The notes under the pieces were generated by a model. It saw only the letters and a list, made by a program, of their open reading frames with translations. It did no database searches and had not been told where the DNA came from. The translations under genes and the position numbers were made by a program. 64,000 nucleotides of DNA, from contig NZ_AWFF01000024.1 in NCBI RefSeq assembly GCF_000682755.1, positions 51,391-115,390 on the forward strand, written 5' to 3'. Position 1 is the stretch's first letter, and every line of letters begins with the position of its first letter. The stretch comes from Hyphomonas beringensis. Lineage in GTDB: Bacteria > Pseudomonadota > Alphaproteobacteria > Caulobacterales > Hyphomonadaceae. Of this stretch, positions 37,029 through 45,368 are shown piece by piece.

Positions 37029-37946
37029 ATGGGCGTATTGGAAGGTAAAGTGGTCCTGGTAACCGGCGGCGGGAATGGTATCGGCAAGGAGACAGCCCTG
37101 CTGGCCGCCCGCGAAGGTGCCAAAGTCGTCGTCAATGATCTGGGCGGCAGCCTGACCGGCGCCGATGAAGGCAGCGCAGGCCCGGCAGAAACCGTGGCAC
37201 AGGAAATCCGCGCCGCTGGCGGCGAAGCGGTCTCCAACTCTGACAGCGTGACTGACATGAAAGCCGTCGAAGGCATGATCGAGCAGGCCAAGGATACATT
37301 CGGAGACCTGCACTCCATCATCAACCCGGCCGGCATCCTGCGCGACGGCATGTTCCACAAAATGAGCGAAGACGACTGGGACAGCGTGATCGACGTGCAT
37401 TTGCGCGGCACGTTCAACGTCACCAGAGCCGCCATCGAAATGTTCCGCGAGAAGGAAGACGGCAATTTCGTGCTGTTCACCTCCACCTCCGGCCTGATCG
37501 GCAATATTGGCCAGGCAAACTATGCCGCCGCCAAGATGGGTATTGTTGGCCTGTCCCGCATCGTCGCCATGGAAGGCGCACGCAAGAATGTCCGCTCCAA
37601 TGTCATCGCGCCCTTTGCCTGGACCCGCATGATCGCCTCCATCCCTGTGAAAGATGAGGCTGGCGCCGAGCGCGTCGAACGGATGAAGAATGGCATGCGC
37701 GCAGACCAGGTCGCCCAATTGGCCGTTGCCCTTTGCGCGGACAAGGCGAAAGAGACCTCTGGTCAGATCTTTGCCGTGCGCGGCAATGAAGTCGTCCTGT
37801 TCGACCAGCCCCGCCCAGTGAAATCCCTGGCGCGCCTGGAAGGCTGGACACCGGAAAGCCTGCTTGATCAGGCGCTGCCGGCCATGAAGGCGAGTTTCTT
37901 CGACATGGGCGCCTCGGCCAGCGTCTTCCCTTACGACCCAGTCTGA
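37029..37946 (+). CDS. SDR, MFE-2-like 3-hydroxyacyl-CoA dehydrogenase type
   Basis: A 305 aa SDR with GGGNGIGKETA as cofactor motif and VVVNDLGG, whose Asp marks NAD preference. INPAGILRDG replaces NNAG, TSTSGLIGNIGQANYAAAKMG holds the catalytic Ser, Tyr and Lys, and a longer C-terminal tail is present than in classical SDRs. The NDLGG plus GILRD pattern is that of peroxisomal multifunctional enzyme type 2 and its bacterial single-domain relatives, suggesting beta-oxidation. AGGGAG lies before the ATG. An MscS gene starts 15 bases downstream. Confidence 0.87.
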   Translation: MGVLEGKVVLVTGGGNGIGKETALLAAREGAKVVVNDLGGSLTGADEGSAGPAETVAQEIRAAGGEAVSNSDSVTDMKAVEGMIEQAKDTFGDLHSIINPAGILRDGMFHKMSEDDWDSVIDVHLRGTFNVTRAAIEMFREKEDGNFVLFTSTSGLIGNIGQANYAAAKMGIVGLSRIVAMEGARKNVRSNVIAPFAWTRMIASIPVKDEAGAERVERMKNGMRADQVAQLAVALCADKAKETSGQIFAVRGNEVVLFDQPRPVKSLARLEGWTPESLLDQALPAMKASFFDMGASASVFPYDPV

Positions 37947-37961
37947 TAGGCGGAGACCTGC

Positions 37962-39515
37962 TTGGAAGAAGATGGCGTCATCTATCAGAAGTGCATCACC
38001 GGCGGCGATGGAGACCTCTATTGCCGTCCGATCGAGGCAACGGAAGCAACGGACGTAGCCCCGGCGACGACCGAAGACATCCTTCCGCCGGTAGAGGACA
38101 TCGTCAATCCAATCCTCAAATGGCTTGAGCCAGTCCGCCCGTTTCTGGATGATCCGGTGGGCTGGCTCCAGACCAAGGCCCAGCAGCCTGAAATTCTTTA
38201 CCCCATAGCCATTCAGATCGCCTGCATCATTGCAGCGCTGTCGCTGGGCGCGCTGCTGACGCCTTTGGTCAAGCGCGCGGTGACCGTCACCCTGCGCCGC
38301 TTTGTGGAACCACCGCGCCGGGAAGGTCTGGACGTTCTGCAAAAGGCTGTACGTCCGGCCATGTGGTCCATCATGCTGGCGCTGTCGGTATCCTTGCTGG
38401 GAATGATCGACCATCCGGTCATCCTTGTCCGGACGGCTCTGTCGCTTTCCATTGCCTGGCTTGTCATCCGCGTCTCCCTGACATTCCTTCCGGAAGAATT
38501 ACGCGGCTTTGCGTCTGTACTGACCTGGACATTTGCGATCTTTTTCGCTCTGGGCGTGCTGCCGGATGTCGTCAGTTGGCTATCCGGCATCGGTCCGCCC
38601 TTTGGCGAGCGGCGGATCAGCCCCGTCTTCATTTTCCAGGCCATCATGACCGCAGCAGTCTTGCTGTTCGTGGCGAACCGCGCCGCCAAGTCGATGAAGA
38701 AACGGGTCAACCACCTGCCCAAGGTGGAACCCTCCATCCGCATCCTGATCGGCAATGCCATCCAGATCGTATTCCTTGTCGCAGCTGTCCTGCTGACGCT
38801 GGCGGGACTTGGCATTCCGCTCGGCGCGCTGACGGTCATCTCCGGTGCCATTGGTCTCGGCTTTGCCTTTGGCATGCAGAAAGTAGTGTCGAACTTCGTC
38901 TCCGGGATCGTCCTGCTCTCGGAACGCTCCATCAAGCCACAGGATGTGATCGAAGTGGGCGAGACATTCGGCGTCGTGGAGTCGCTCGGCCTGCGCTACA
39001 CCTCCATCACGACGCAAGAAGGCAAGGAATTCCTCATCCCGAACGAAAAGCTGATGACCGATACGGTGATCAATTGGAGCTTTTCAAACAAGCGCGTGCG
39101 CATCCACAAGGAATTGCGCATCGACTATACCTCAGACCTTGAGGAAGCGATCCACATCGTCATCGAAGCGGCCAAATCGACAGACCGCGTCATCAGCTGG
39201 CCCAGCCCGAATTGTCTCGTGAAGGATTTCACCGATGAGTGCATCGTGCTGGAAATGCGCTTCTGGATCGTGGACCCGCAGAATGGCACGGCCAATGTCG
39301 CCTCGAACATTCTACGAGAGGTCTGGAAACGCTTCACCGAGAATGGCATGTCCGTGCCACTGCGCCGCAAAGAGCTGTATATCGAGCCGGACTCCTCTCT
39401 GAAGGTAGAGATCGCCCGGCAAAAACGTGCGGGTTCAGAGCCTCAACCCGCAGTCGCCGCAGAGCCTGTCGCGGAGAACACAGACACGCCACCGGAAGAA
39501 GACGACAAGGCGTAA
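37962..39515 (+). CDS. MscS-family mechanosensitive channel
   Basis: A 517 aa channel with five or six transmembrane helices (between about residues 80 and 310) and the conserved pore-lining/vestibule region. The key block is GALTVISGAIGLGFAFGMQKVVSNFVSGIVLL, then IKPQDVIEVGETFGVVESLGLRYTSI in the beta domain. The acidic C-terminal tail (about 485-517) is poorly ordered. The start is TTG at 37962 with CGGAGA upstream; this gives an N-terminal polar stretch before the first helix. It is probably co-transcribed with the SDR. Confidence 0.88.
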   Translation: MEEDGVIYQKCITGGDGDLYCRPIEATEATDVAPATTEDILPPVEDIVNPILKWLEPVRPFLDDPVGWLQTKAQQPEILYPIAIQIACIIAALSLGALLTPLVKRAVTVTLRRFVEPPRREGLDVLQKAVRPAMWSIMLALSVSLLGMIDHPVILVRTALSLSIAWLVIRVSLTFLPEELRGFASVLTWTFAIFFALGVLPDVVSWLSGIGPPFGERRISPVFIFQAIMTAAVLLFVANRAAKSMKKRVNHLPKVEPSIRILIGNAIQIVFLVAAVLLTLAGLGIPLGALTVISGAIGLGFAFGMQKVVSNFVSGIVLLSERSIKPQDVIEVGETFGVVESLGLRYTSITTQEGKEFLIPNEKLMTDTVINWSFSNKRVRIHKELRIDYTSDLEEAIHIVIEAAKSTDRVISWPSPNCLVKDFTDECIVLEMRFWIVDPQNGTANVASNILREVWKRFTENGMSVPLRRKELYIEPDSSLKVEIARQKRAGSEPQPAVAAEPVAENTDTPPEEDDKA

Positions 39516-39536
39516 GGCCCCTGCCCTTCAAGCGTC

Positions 39537-40604
39537 TCAGAGCTCTGGCGAGTCCTCATCCACTTCCGGCTCTGCCAGACCGTCCGCCTCAAGATCGCGC
39601 GGGCGCAGCTCAACCGGCCCGCCATCCATGGTTTCGGATTGCGCCGCTTCTGCTTCCGGGGACAGGGGCTCTGGCGCTTCATCCGTCACAACTTGCTCGT
39701 CGGTCGCTTCACCAAACCGCTCCTGCGCACCTTCCAGGAAGGTGTTGAAGTCATCTTCATCAGCAGCATCAATTTCTGCAGCCTCATCCACCGGCTGGTC
39801 CGTGATCTCATCAGATTCCGGACCGGTTTCCGGCGCGGTTGGCAGGTCCGGCAAAGCCTCGGGCTGTGGCGCGGGCTGGTTCGGCTGAGGCCGCGAAAGC
39901 GAAGGCTGAGGCTCAGACGCCCCCAGCACACAGGCGGCGAGGCCCTGGCTGCGCACGACGCGCATGCGCGCCTGTAATGTCCCGGCCCGGCGGCTGACAT
40001 AAGGCCCCGGCGGATCGACCCGCCATTTGTTCGGACTCGGCAGAACCGCCGCCAGCAAGGCCGCTTCACGCTCGGTCAGGTCTGCGGCGGATTTGCCAAA
40101 GCGTGCCTGCGCGGCCGCTTCCGCCCCAAACAGGCCGTCACCCCATTCGGCAACATTCAGATAGACTTCCATGACCCGGGCCTTGCCCCAGAACTGGTCA
40201 ATGAAAACCCCCATCCACATGTCGCCCAGCTTGCGCGGCACGCCGCCACCATTCCACAGGAAGACGTTCTTCGCTGTCTGCTGCGTAATCGTTGAGGCTC
40301 CGCGCGTGCCCTTGCCTTCACGGCGCTCTTTCAGCGCTTTCTCGATGGCTTCCATGTCGATACCGTCATGCTGACAAAAGCGCGTATCCTCGGCAGCAAT
40401 CACGGCACGGACGAGATGCGGAGATATCTTGCTGAGTGGCACAGGCTCCCGGCGTACAGTTTCCCCTCCCATGGCGCGCTGCATCATCAATATCGTGCCC
40501 GGCACCGGCATCCAGATCAGCGCGAGAGCATAGACGTGAATCGCCACGAAAATGCCCGCCAGAATACGCACGGCCCACTTCAGAAAGGTCAGAAACCCGC
40601 TCAT
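39537..40604 (-). CDS. mtgA: Monofunctional peptidoglycan glycosyltransferase with acidic tail
   Basis: A GT51 enzyme of 355 aa: one N-terminal membrane helix (about 10-32), catalytic AAEDTRFCQHDGID with Glu72, the second motif GASTITQQTAKNVFL (102-116), and VMEVYLNVAEWGDGLFGAEAAA. The catalytic part ends near residue 226. The remaining roughly 125 residues are Pro/Gln then strongly Glu/Asp-rich, absent from ordinary MtgA (about 230-240 aa). The start overlaps the queG stop by one base (TGATG at 40604), with an ATG at 40619 as alternative. It converges on the MscS gene with a 21-base gap. Confidence 0.9.
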   Translation of the reverse strand: MSGFLTFLKWAVRILAGIFVAIHVYALALIWMPVPGTILMMQRAMGGETVRREPVPLSKISPHLVRAVIAAEDTRFCQHDGIDMEAIEKALKERREGKGTRGASTITQQTAKNVFLWNGGGVPRKLGDMWMGVFIDQFWGKARVMEVYLNVAEWGDGLFGAEAAAQARFGKSAADLTEREAALLAAVLPSPNKWRVDPPGPYVSRRAGTLQARMRVVRSQGLAACVLGASEPQPSLSRPQPNQPAPQPEALPDLPTAPETGPESDEITDQPVDEAAEIDAADEDDFNTFLEGAQERFGEATDEQVVTDEAPEPLSPEAEAAQSETMDGGPVELRPRDLEADGLAEPEVDEDSPEL

Positions 40605-41716
40605 CAATCCATCATCCATTCGGCCAGAACGTCTGGATCGGTTTCCCGATCCATCAGGGCCGCCTTTTGTTCAGCAAATCGGGCGGCATCAAGGCGGCCA
40701 AGCGCCCAGACCGCCGCGCCGCGCACCACAGGCACGTCATCCTGCAGTAGCGGCAACAGGCTGGAAATCAGCTGCGCCTCCCCCGAATTGCCGATGGCGA
40801 TACAGACATTGCGAACAAATCTGTCGCGCCCGATCCGCTTGATCGGGCTGCCGGAAAACACGTCGCGAAAGCCCTGATCATCCAGCGCCGCCAACTCATC
40901 GAGGCCCGGCACTTTCAGTTCGGCGCGCGCATGAAACGCCGCTTCATTGGCCGCCCCGGCAAACTTGTTCCACGGACAGATAGCCAGGCAGTCATCACAC
41001 CCATAGATTCGGTTGCCCATGGCCGCGCGAAATTCCTGCGGAATGGGCCCGGCATGCTCGATCGTAAGGTACGAAATGCACCGCCGCGCATCCAGCGTGT
41101 AAGGCGCGGGGAATGCATTCGTCGGGCAAATATCCTGACAGGCCCGGCAGCTGCCGCAATGATCCGTCTCCGGCGTATCTGGCTCCAGCTCTGCCGCCGT
41201 CAGCATCACGCCCAGGAAGAACCACGAGCCGAGCTCGCGGCTGACAAGATTGGTATGCTTGCCCTGCCAGCCGAGTCCAGCCTTGTGCGCCAACGGCTTT
41301 TCCATCAGCGGCGCGGTATCGACAAAAACTTTCACCTCCGCGCCGCTCTCGTCCACGAACTCGCGCGCGAGTTGCTTCAGGCGCTTCTTCAACGTGTCGT
41401 GATAGTCCTTCCCCCGTGCGTAGACGGATATGTTGCCCACCGTCTTGTGCTGCAGCGTCAGAAGCGGATCATGATCCGGCCCATAATTCAGCGCGACGAC
41501 AACCGCTGACTTGGCATCCGCCCACATTGCCGTTGGGGCCTTGCGCCGCTCCAGCGTGGTTTCCATCCATTCCATGGAACCATGATGCCCCGCATCGACG
41601 AAAGCTTCCAGCCGCTCGCCGGCCTGCCAGGGCTCATCCGCGCGGGTGATCGCCACCGCATCGAAGCCAAGGGACCGGGCCAGGTCCTTGACGAGTATGT
41701 GCAGGGGATCGGGCAA
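40604..41716 (-). CDS. queG: Epoxyqueuosine reductase
   Basis: The last enzyme of queuosine synthesis, using cobalamin and two [4Fe-4S] clusters. Both ferredoxin-like motifs are present: CGSCRACQDICP and CDDCLAICPWNKF. KDYHDTLKKRLKQLA and the HEAT-like C-terminus (PLLQDDVPVVRGAAVWALGRL) match the family. Only one codon lies between the stop of the GST gene and the TTG start at 41716, and both genes are in the same frame. No better start was found before LARSLGFDAVAITR. Confidence 0.95.
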   Translation of the reverse strand: MPDPLHILVKDLARSLGFDAVAITRADEPWQAGERLEAFVDAGHHGSMEWMETTLERRKAPTAMWADAKSAVVVALNYGPDHDPLLTLQHKTVGNISVYARGKDYHDTLKKRLKQLAREFVDESGAEVKVFVDTAPLMEKPLAHKAGLGWQGKHTNLVSRELGSWFFLGVMLTAAELEPDTPETDHCGSCRACQDICPTNAFPAPYTLDARRCISYLTIEHAGPIPQEFRAAMGNRIYGCDDCLAICPWNKFAGAANEAAFHARAELKVPGLDELAALDDQGFRDVFSGSPIKRIGRDRFVRNVCIAIGNSGEAQLISSLLPLLQDDVPVVRGAAVWALGRLDAARFAEQKAALMDRETDPDVLAEWMMD

Positions 41717-41719
41717 AAC

Positions 41720-42394
41720 TCAAAAATCCAAATCTGCGTAATGGGCAACCGGGCGCACCGCTTTCAGACGGTCTGCCAGAAGAGGTCGGAAACTGGGCCG
41801 CGATTTCAGGCGCGCATACCATTCCTTCAGGTCAGGCACAGCGTCCCATTCCACATCGCCGAAATAGTCATAGGCCGACAAGTGCGCCGCCGCAGCCAGA
41901 TCTGCCAGAGAGACCTGTCGTCCGGCCAGATAGCCATTGATCTCCACCATCCCGTTCATGAAGGTCAGCCGCCCCCGCAGGGCATGCGCGCCCCGCCGCA
42001 AACGGGCCGAATCCGGCTGGCGATCCCGCCGCACCCATTGCATGACACGCTCCGTCAGCAGCGTATCGGTGACTTCCTCGCACGCTGCTTCGACCCAGGC
42101 CCACAGGCGCCTGGCTTCGGCGCGATCTGCTGCACTTTCCGGCAACAGCGCCGTTCCGTCGCCTGTCTCTGCCAGATGCTCACAGATGGCCCGTGTGCCG
42201 CAGGCGAACATGCGCGGCTCTGTTTTCAGGTCCACAATTGCGGGTGCCACTGCGCCATGCGCCAGCCTGGAAATATCCGGATGCGGCGACCAGGGCGGGG
42301 ATTCCAATGTCTCGAAAGCCTCCCCCCTTTCGCCAAGGGCGAGGCGGACCAGCCGGCCGGCCGGATCAAGAGGCCAATGGTAAAGCCGTTTCAT
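41720..42394 (-). CDS. Glutathione S-transferase family protein
   Basis: A 224 aa two-domain GST-like protein: thioredoxin fold (MKRLYHWPLDPAGRLVRLAL, VAPAIVD with the cis-Pro region) and an alpha-helical domain (about residues 80-210) with AGRQVSLADLAAAAHLSAYDYFGD. A clear catalytic Ser/Tyr/Cys near residue 10 is not obvious: the sequence has Trp7 and Pro8, so the protein may be a binding or regulatory GST. It lies immediately upstream of queG in the same frame. It is divergent from the M1 aminopeptidase gene with a 120-base gap. Confidence 0.82.
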   Translation of the reverse strand: MKRLYHWPLDPAGRLVRLALGERGEAFETLESPPWSPHPDISRLAHGAVAPAIVDLKTEPRMFACGTRAICEHLAETGDGTALLPESAADRAEARRLWAWVEAACEEVTDTLLTERVMQWVRRDRQPDSARLRRGAHALRGRLTFMNGMVEINGYLAGRQVSLADLAAAAHLSAYDYFGDVEWDAVPDLKEWYARLKSRPSFRPLLADRLKAVRPVAHYADLDF

Positions 42395-42514
42395 ATTCGG
42401 ATCATCTCATAACAGGCCTGAAGACGCTGTTAAATTGATATGTGAGGCACTTTTGCTTTTTTACGTCTTATGTTTGAAACGAAACCATCTTTAAGTGACG
42501 ACAGGATTCCTGAC

Positions 42515-45247
42515 ATGAAACTTTCGCGATTCGGCACCGTTCTGCTCGGTGCGGCCTCGGTTTTGGCCCTTGCAGCCTGTGGGAACGACACCAGCCCAGA
42601 CAAAGCCAGCCTCACCCCCACGCCGATCGTACAGCCTGTCAGTCAGGAAACACCGCCCGCCGGTCAGCTTCCTGAGGGTGTCACACCGACAGCTTACCGA
42701 CTCGACCTGAAAACAGATCCCCGCGAAATGGGCTTCTCCGGCACAGTCGAGATTGATGTTGATCTGAATGCCCCACACAGCCGCATCTGGCTCCATTCTG
42801 TCGATCAGGACATTCTGCTCGCGCAGGCCGTTCTGGCAGACGGCACAATCATTCCGGCCACTTTCACCGGAGACCAGGCCCCCGGCGGCGTCTCTCGCCT
42901 GGACTTTGAAAGCCCCCTGCCCGCTGGCAAGGTGACGCTGGAGCTGGATTATACCGCGCCCTACAATATGGGCCTCGCAGGTCTCTACAAAGCGGTTCAG
43001 TCCAATACCGATTATCTGGCGACGCAGATGGAACCCATCGATGCACGCCGTATGCTGCCCTCCTTTGATGAGCCGCGCTTCAAGACGCCCTGGACCGTGA
43101 CGGTCACCGCACCTACCGGCATGGCTGTCGTTGCCAACGGGGCCGAGACGGAAACCGAAGAGCTGGGCGATGGCTGGACCCGTCACGCCTTTGCCACCAC
43201 CCGTCCGATCCAGAGCTATCTGCTCGCGCTGGCCGTTGGGCCCTACGAAATGGTCACTGGTAATCCCATTCCGGCGACAGAGCTGCGCAGCGATCCTGTC
43301 CCGCTTCGCGCCTTCGCGGCCATCGGCAAGAGCGGCAAGCTTTCAGACGCCGTCGACATCACGGATGAGATGGTCCTGTGGCAGGAATCCTATTTCGACT
43401 ATCCCTACCCTTATGGGAAGCTGGACCTGATCGCCGTTCCCGAATTCGCGTATGGCGCCATGGAAAATGCCGGGGCGATCATCTATCGCGAAGGTGCCCT
43501 GCTGATTGATGACCAGACCAGCCTCAGCCATCGCCGTGGCATCTTCACCACCCACGCACACGAGTTGGGCCACCAATGGTTCGGCAACCTCGTCACGCCG
43601 AAATGGTGGAATGACATCTGGCTGAATGAGGCCTTCGCCACCTGGATCAGCCTGAAAACCATGAACGCCATTGATCCTGAAGGCGGCTGGGAACTTGCCC
43701 CGATCATGACCGGCCTGACGGCCATGGGCACAGACAGCCTTGTCACAGCCCGCCAGATCCGGAACCCGATCAACGCCAATGGCGATATTCTGGATGCGTT
43801 CGACGCTATTACCTACCGCAAGGGCGGCAGTGTACTGAACATGTTCGAGACCTATCTCGGCCAAGATGCCTTCCGGGAAGGTATCCGCCTGCACATGCGC
43901 CGGTTCGCAGATGGCGTGGCCGATGCGGATGATTTCATGCAAAGCTTGGCAGAGGGCTCCGGCCAGCCCGGCGTGGTCGATGCGTTCACCAGCTATATCA
44001 ATCAGCCAGGAATTCCTGCACTGGACGTCCAGGTGACCTGTGAAGCCCCGGATGCTGGCCTCATTACGGTCACGCAGAAACGCTACGCGCCGCTCGGCTC
44101 CCAGATCGATACGGGCGCCCAGACCTGGAATATCCCGTTTGCCGCCCGGGTCAGCAGCCCGTCAGGCGATGGTATTGTGCGGCAGATGCTGGTCGGTCAG
44201 ACCACGGAAATCCCGCTCGATGGCGCATGCGCCGACTGGGTCATGCCGAATGCCGGTGGCACCGGCTATTGGCGGTTCGACACCAATCCTGAAAACCTTG
44301 CCGCCTTGACGGAAAACCTGACCACGCTGTCTGGTGGTGAGCAGATCATGTTCGCAGACGCCCTCGGCTCCGGCTTCAAGGCAGGCAGGATCAGTACTGA
44401 GGACCTGCTGGACGGGATCGAAGCCACCGTCGACGGACACCCCTTTGCCGTTGCCACGGCAGCTGACATCATTCCCACGCTGGACAGTCTGCTGGCGTCA
44501 GACGACAAGGCGGGCTTGCATGCCTGGGTACAGAGCGTGTTCGGTCCTCTGGCAGACCGGCTGGACTCCCAGCCCGCAACGGCGCTCGATCCGAAGGACA
44601 TCCTGCTGCGGGATGAACTCTACAGCCTGCTTCTCACCTATGGCGATCTTCCGGAGGAACGCGCGGTCCTCTTCGAACGGGCCAAGGCCTATGTCGGCGT
44701 GGATGGAGAGCCAGACCCGAAAGCTATTGCGCCGGAAGACCTCTCTGCCGCGATGACGGTCGGCGTGCAGGAAGGCGGCCAGGACTTCTATGACGCGGCT
44801 ATCGCCTATGTGCAGAGCTCCACGAACCAAACCGAGCGCGCGACCATTCTGCGCACCATCGCCAGCGAGAGCGATGAGCGCGGCCTGGCAGACATCATGA
44901 AAGCCGTTCAGGGCAATGGCTTCTCAGGGAATGAGGTTTACACTGTCATGACCAGTGCGATGTATAATGGAGAGAACCAGGTCACGGCCTGGAACATCTT
45001 CAAGGCGAGCTTTGATAATATCCTGCCGCTGATCCCGGAAATCCGGAAGCCACAGATTGCGGGCATCACAGGCAGCTTCTGCACTGCGGCAGAGACCGAA
45101 GAGGCCAGCACCTTCTTCGAATCCCATGCCGACCAGATCCCCGGCTATGAGCGATCCCTGGCCCAGGGCGTTGAGCGTAGCCAGCTGTGCAGCGCGCTGA
45201 AGGCAGCGAAAGCCGAAGAAGTAAAAGCGGCCTTCGAAGACAACTAA
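42515..45247 (+). CDS. M1 family aminopeptidase, lipoprotein
   Basis: A 910 aa zinc aminopeptidase removing N-terminal residues from peptides, at the outer surface or periplasm. The lipoprotein signal ends LAAC, about residue 22. The exopeptidase motif GAMEN and the zinc site HELGH (349-353) with Glu372 in NEAF are intact. The C-terminal helical ERAP1-like domain occupies about 540-900. The ATG at 42515 is chosen because it starts the signal peptide; the frame extends 15 codons further. AGGA is about 9 bases upstream. A strong bidirectional terminator follows. Confidence 0.93.
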   Translation: MKLSRFGTVLLGAASVLALAACGNDTSPDKASLTPTPIVQPVSQETPPAGQLPEGVTPTAYRLDLKTDPREMGFSGTVEIDVDLNAPHSRIWLHSVDQDILLAQAVLADGTIIPATFTGDQAPGGVSRLDFESPLPAGKVTLELDYTAPYNMGLAGLYKAVQSNTDYLATQMEPIDARRMLPSFDEPRFKTPWTVTVTAPTGMAVVANGAETETEELGDGWTRHAFATTRPIQSYLLALAVGPYEMVTGNPIPATELRSDPVPLRAFAAIGKSGKLSDAVDITDEMVLWQESYFDYPYPYGKLDLIAVPEFAYGAMENAGAIIYREGALLIDDQTSLSHRRGIFTTHAHELGHQWFGNLVTPKWWNDIWLNEAFATWISLKTMNAIDPEGGWELAPIMTGLTAMGTDSLVTARQIRNPINANGDILDAFDAITYRKGGSVLNMFETYLGQDAFREGIRLHMRRFADGVADADDFMQSLAEGSGQPGVVDAFTSYINQPGIPALDVQVTCEAPDAGLITVTQKRYAPLGSQIDTGAQTWNIPFAARVSSPSGDGIVRQMLVGQTTEIPLDGACADWVMPNAGGTGYWRFDTNPENLAALTENLTTLSGGEQIMFADALGSGFKAGRISTEDLLDGIEATVDGHPFAVATAADIIPTLDSLLASDDKAGLHAWVQSVFGPLADRLDSQPATALDPKDILLRDELYSLLLTYGDLPEERAVLFERAKAYVGVDGEPDPKAIAPEDLSAAMTVGVQEGGQDFYDAAIAYVQSSTNQTERATILRTIASESDERGLADIMKAVQGNGFSGNEVYTVMTSAMYNGENQVTAWNIFKASFDNILPLIPEIRKPQIAGITGSFCTAAETEEASTFFESHADQIPGYERSLAQGVERSQLCSALKAAKAEEVKAAFEDN

Positions 45248-45292
45248 TCTCAAGCTATCCGCCCTTCACGGGGCGGGTGGCATGCCAAAAGA

Positions 45293-45330
45293 AAACGGCG
45301 CCCGTCATGAGAAACGGCGCCCGTCATGAG
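45293..45330. repeat. Perfect 19-base tandem duplication
   Basis: Two adjacent identical 19-mers begin AAACGGCGCC and end GTCATGAG. They are part of the terminator above and look like a recent slippage event. Confidence 0.9.
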
Positions 45331-45345
45331 ACAGGCGCCGTTTTT
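45293..45345. terminator. Bidirectional terminator with duplicated 5' arm
   Basis: AAACGGCGCC (45312-45321) pairs perfectly with GGCGCCGTTT (45334-45343) over a 12-base loop and is followed by T. The 5' arm and its flank (AAACGGCGCCCGTCATGAG) occur twice in tandem, at 45293-45311 and 45312-45330, so either copy can form the stem. A run of A on the left side allows use by the gdh transcript on the minus strand too. It lies between convergent M1 aminopeptidase and NAD-GDH genes. Confidence 0.85.
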
Positions 45346-45368
45346 GTTTATGAACTGAAAACGCCGGA

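Noticed and set aside
36924..38414. A 496-codon minus-strand frame
   Set aside because: It lies opposite the SDR and MscS genes, both with clear motifs, and its translation is His/Gly/Asp-rich without any domain.
41700..41740. GST-QueG treated as one fused gene with a premature stop
   Set aside because: Each part is complete for its family and a TTG start follows at once, so two genes are the simpler reading.
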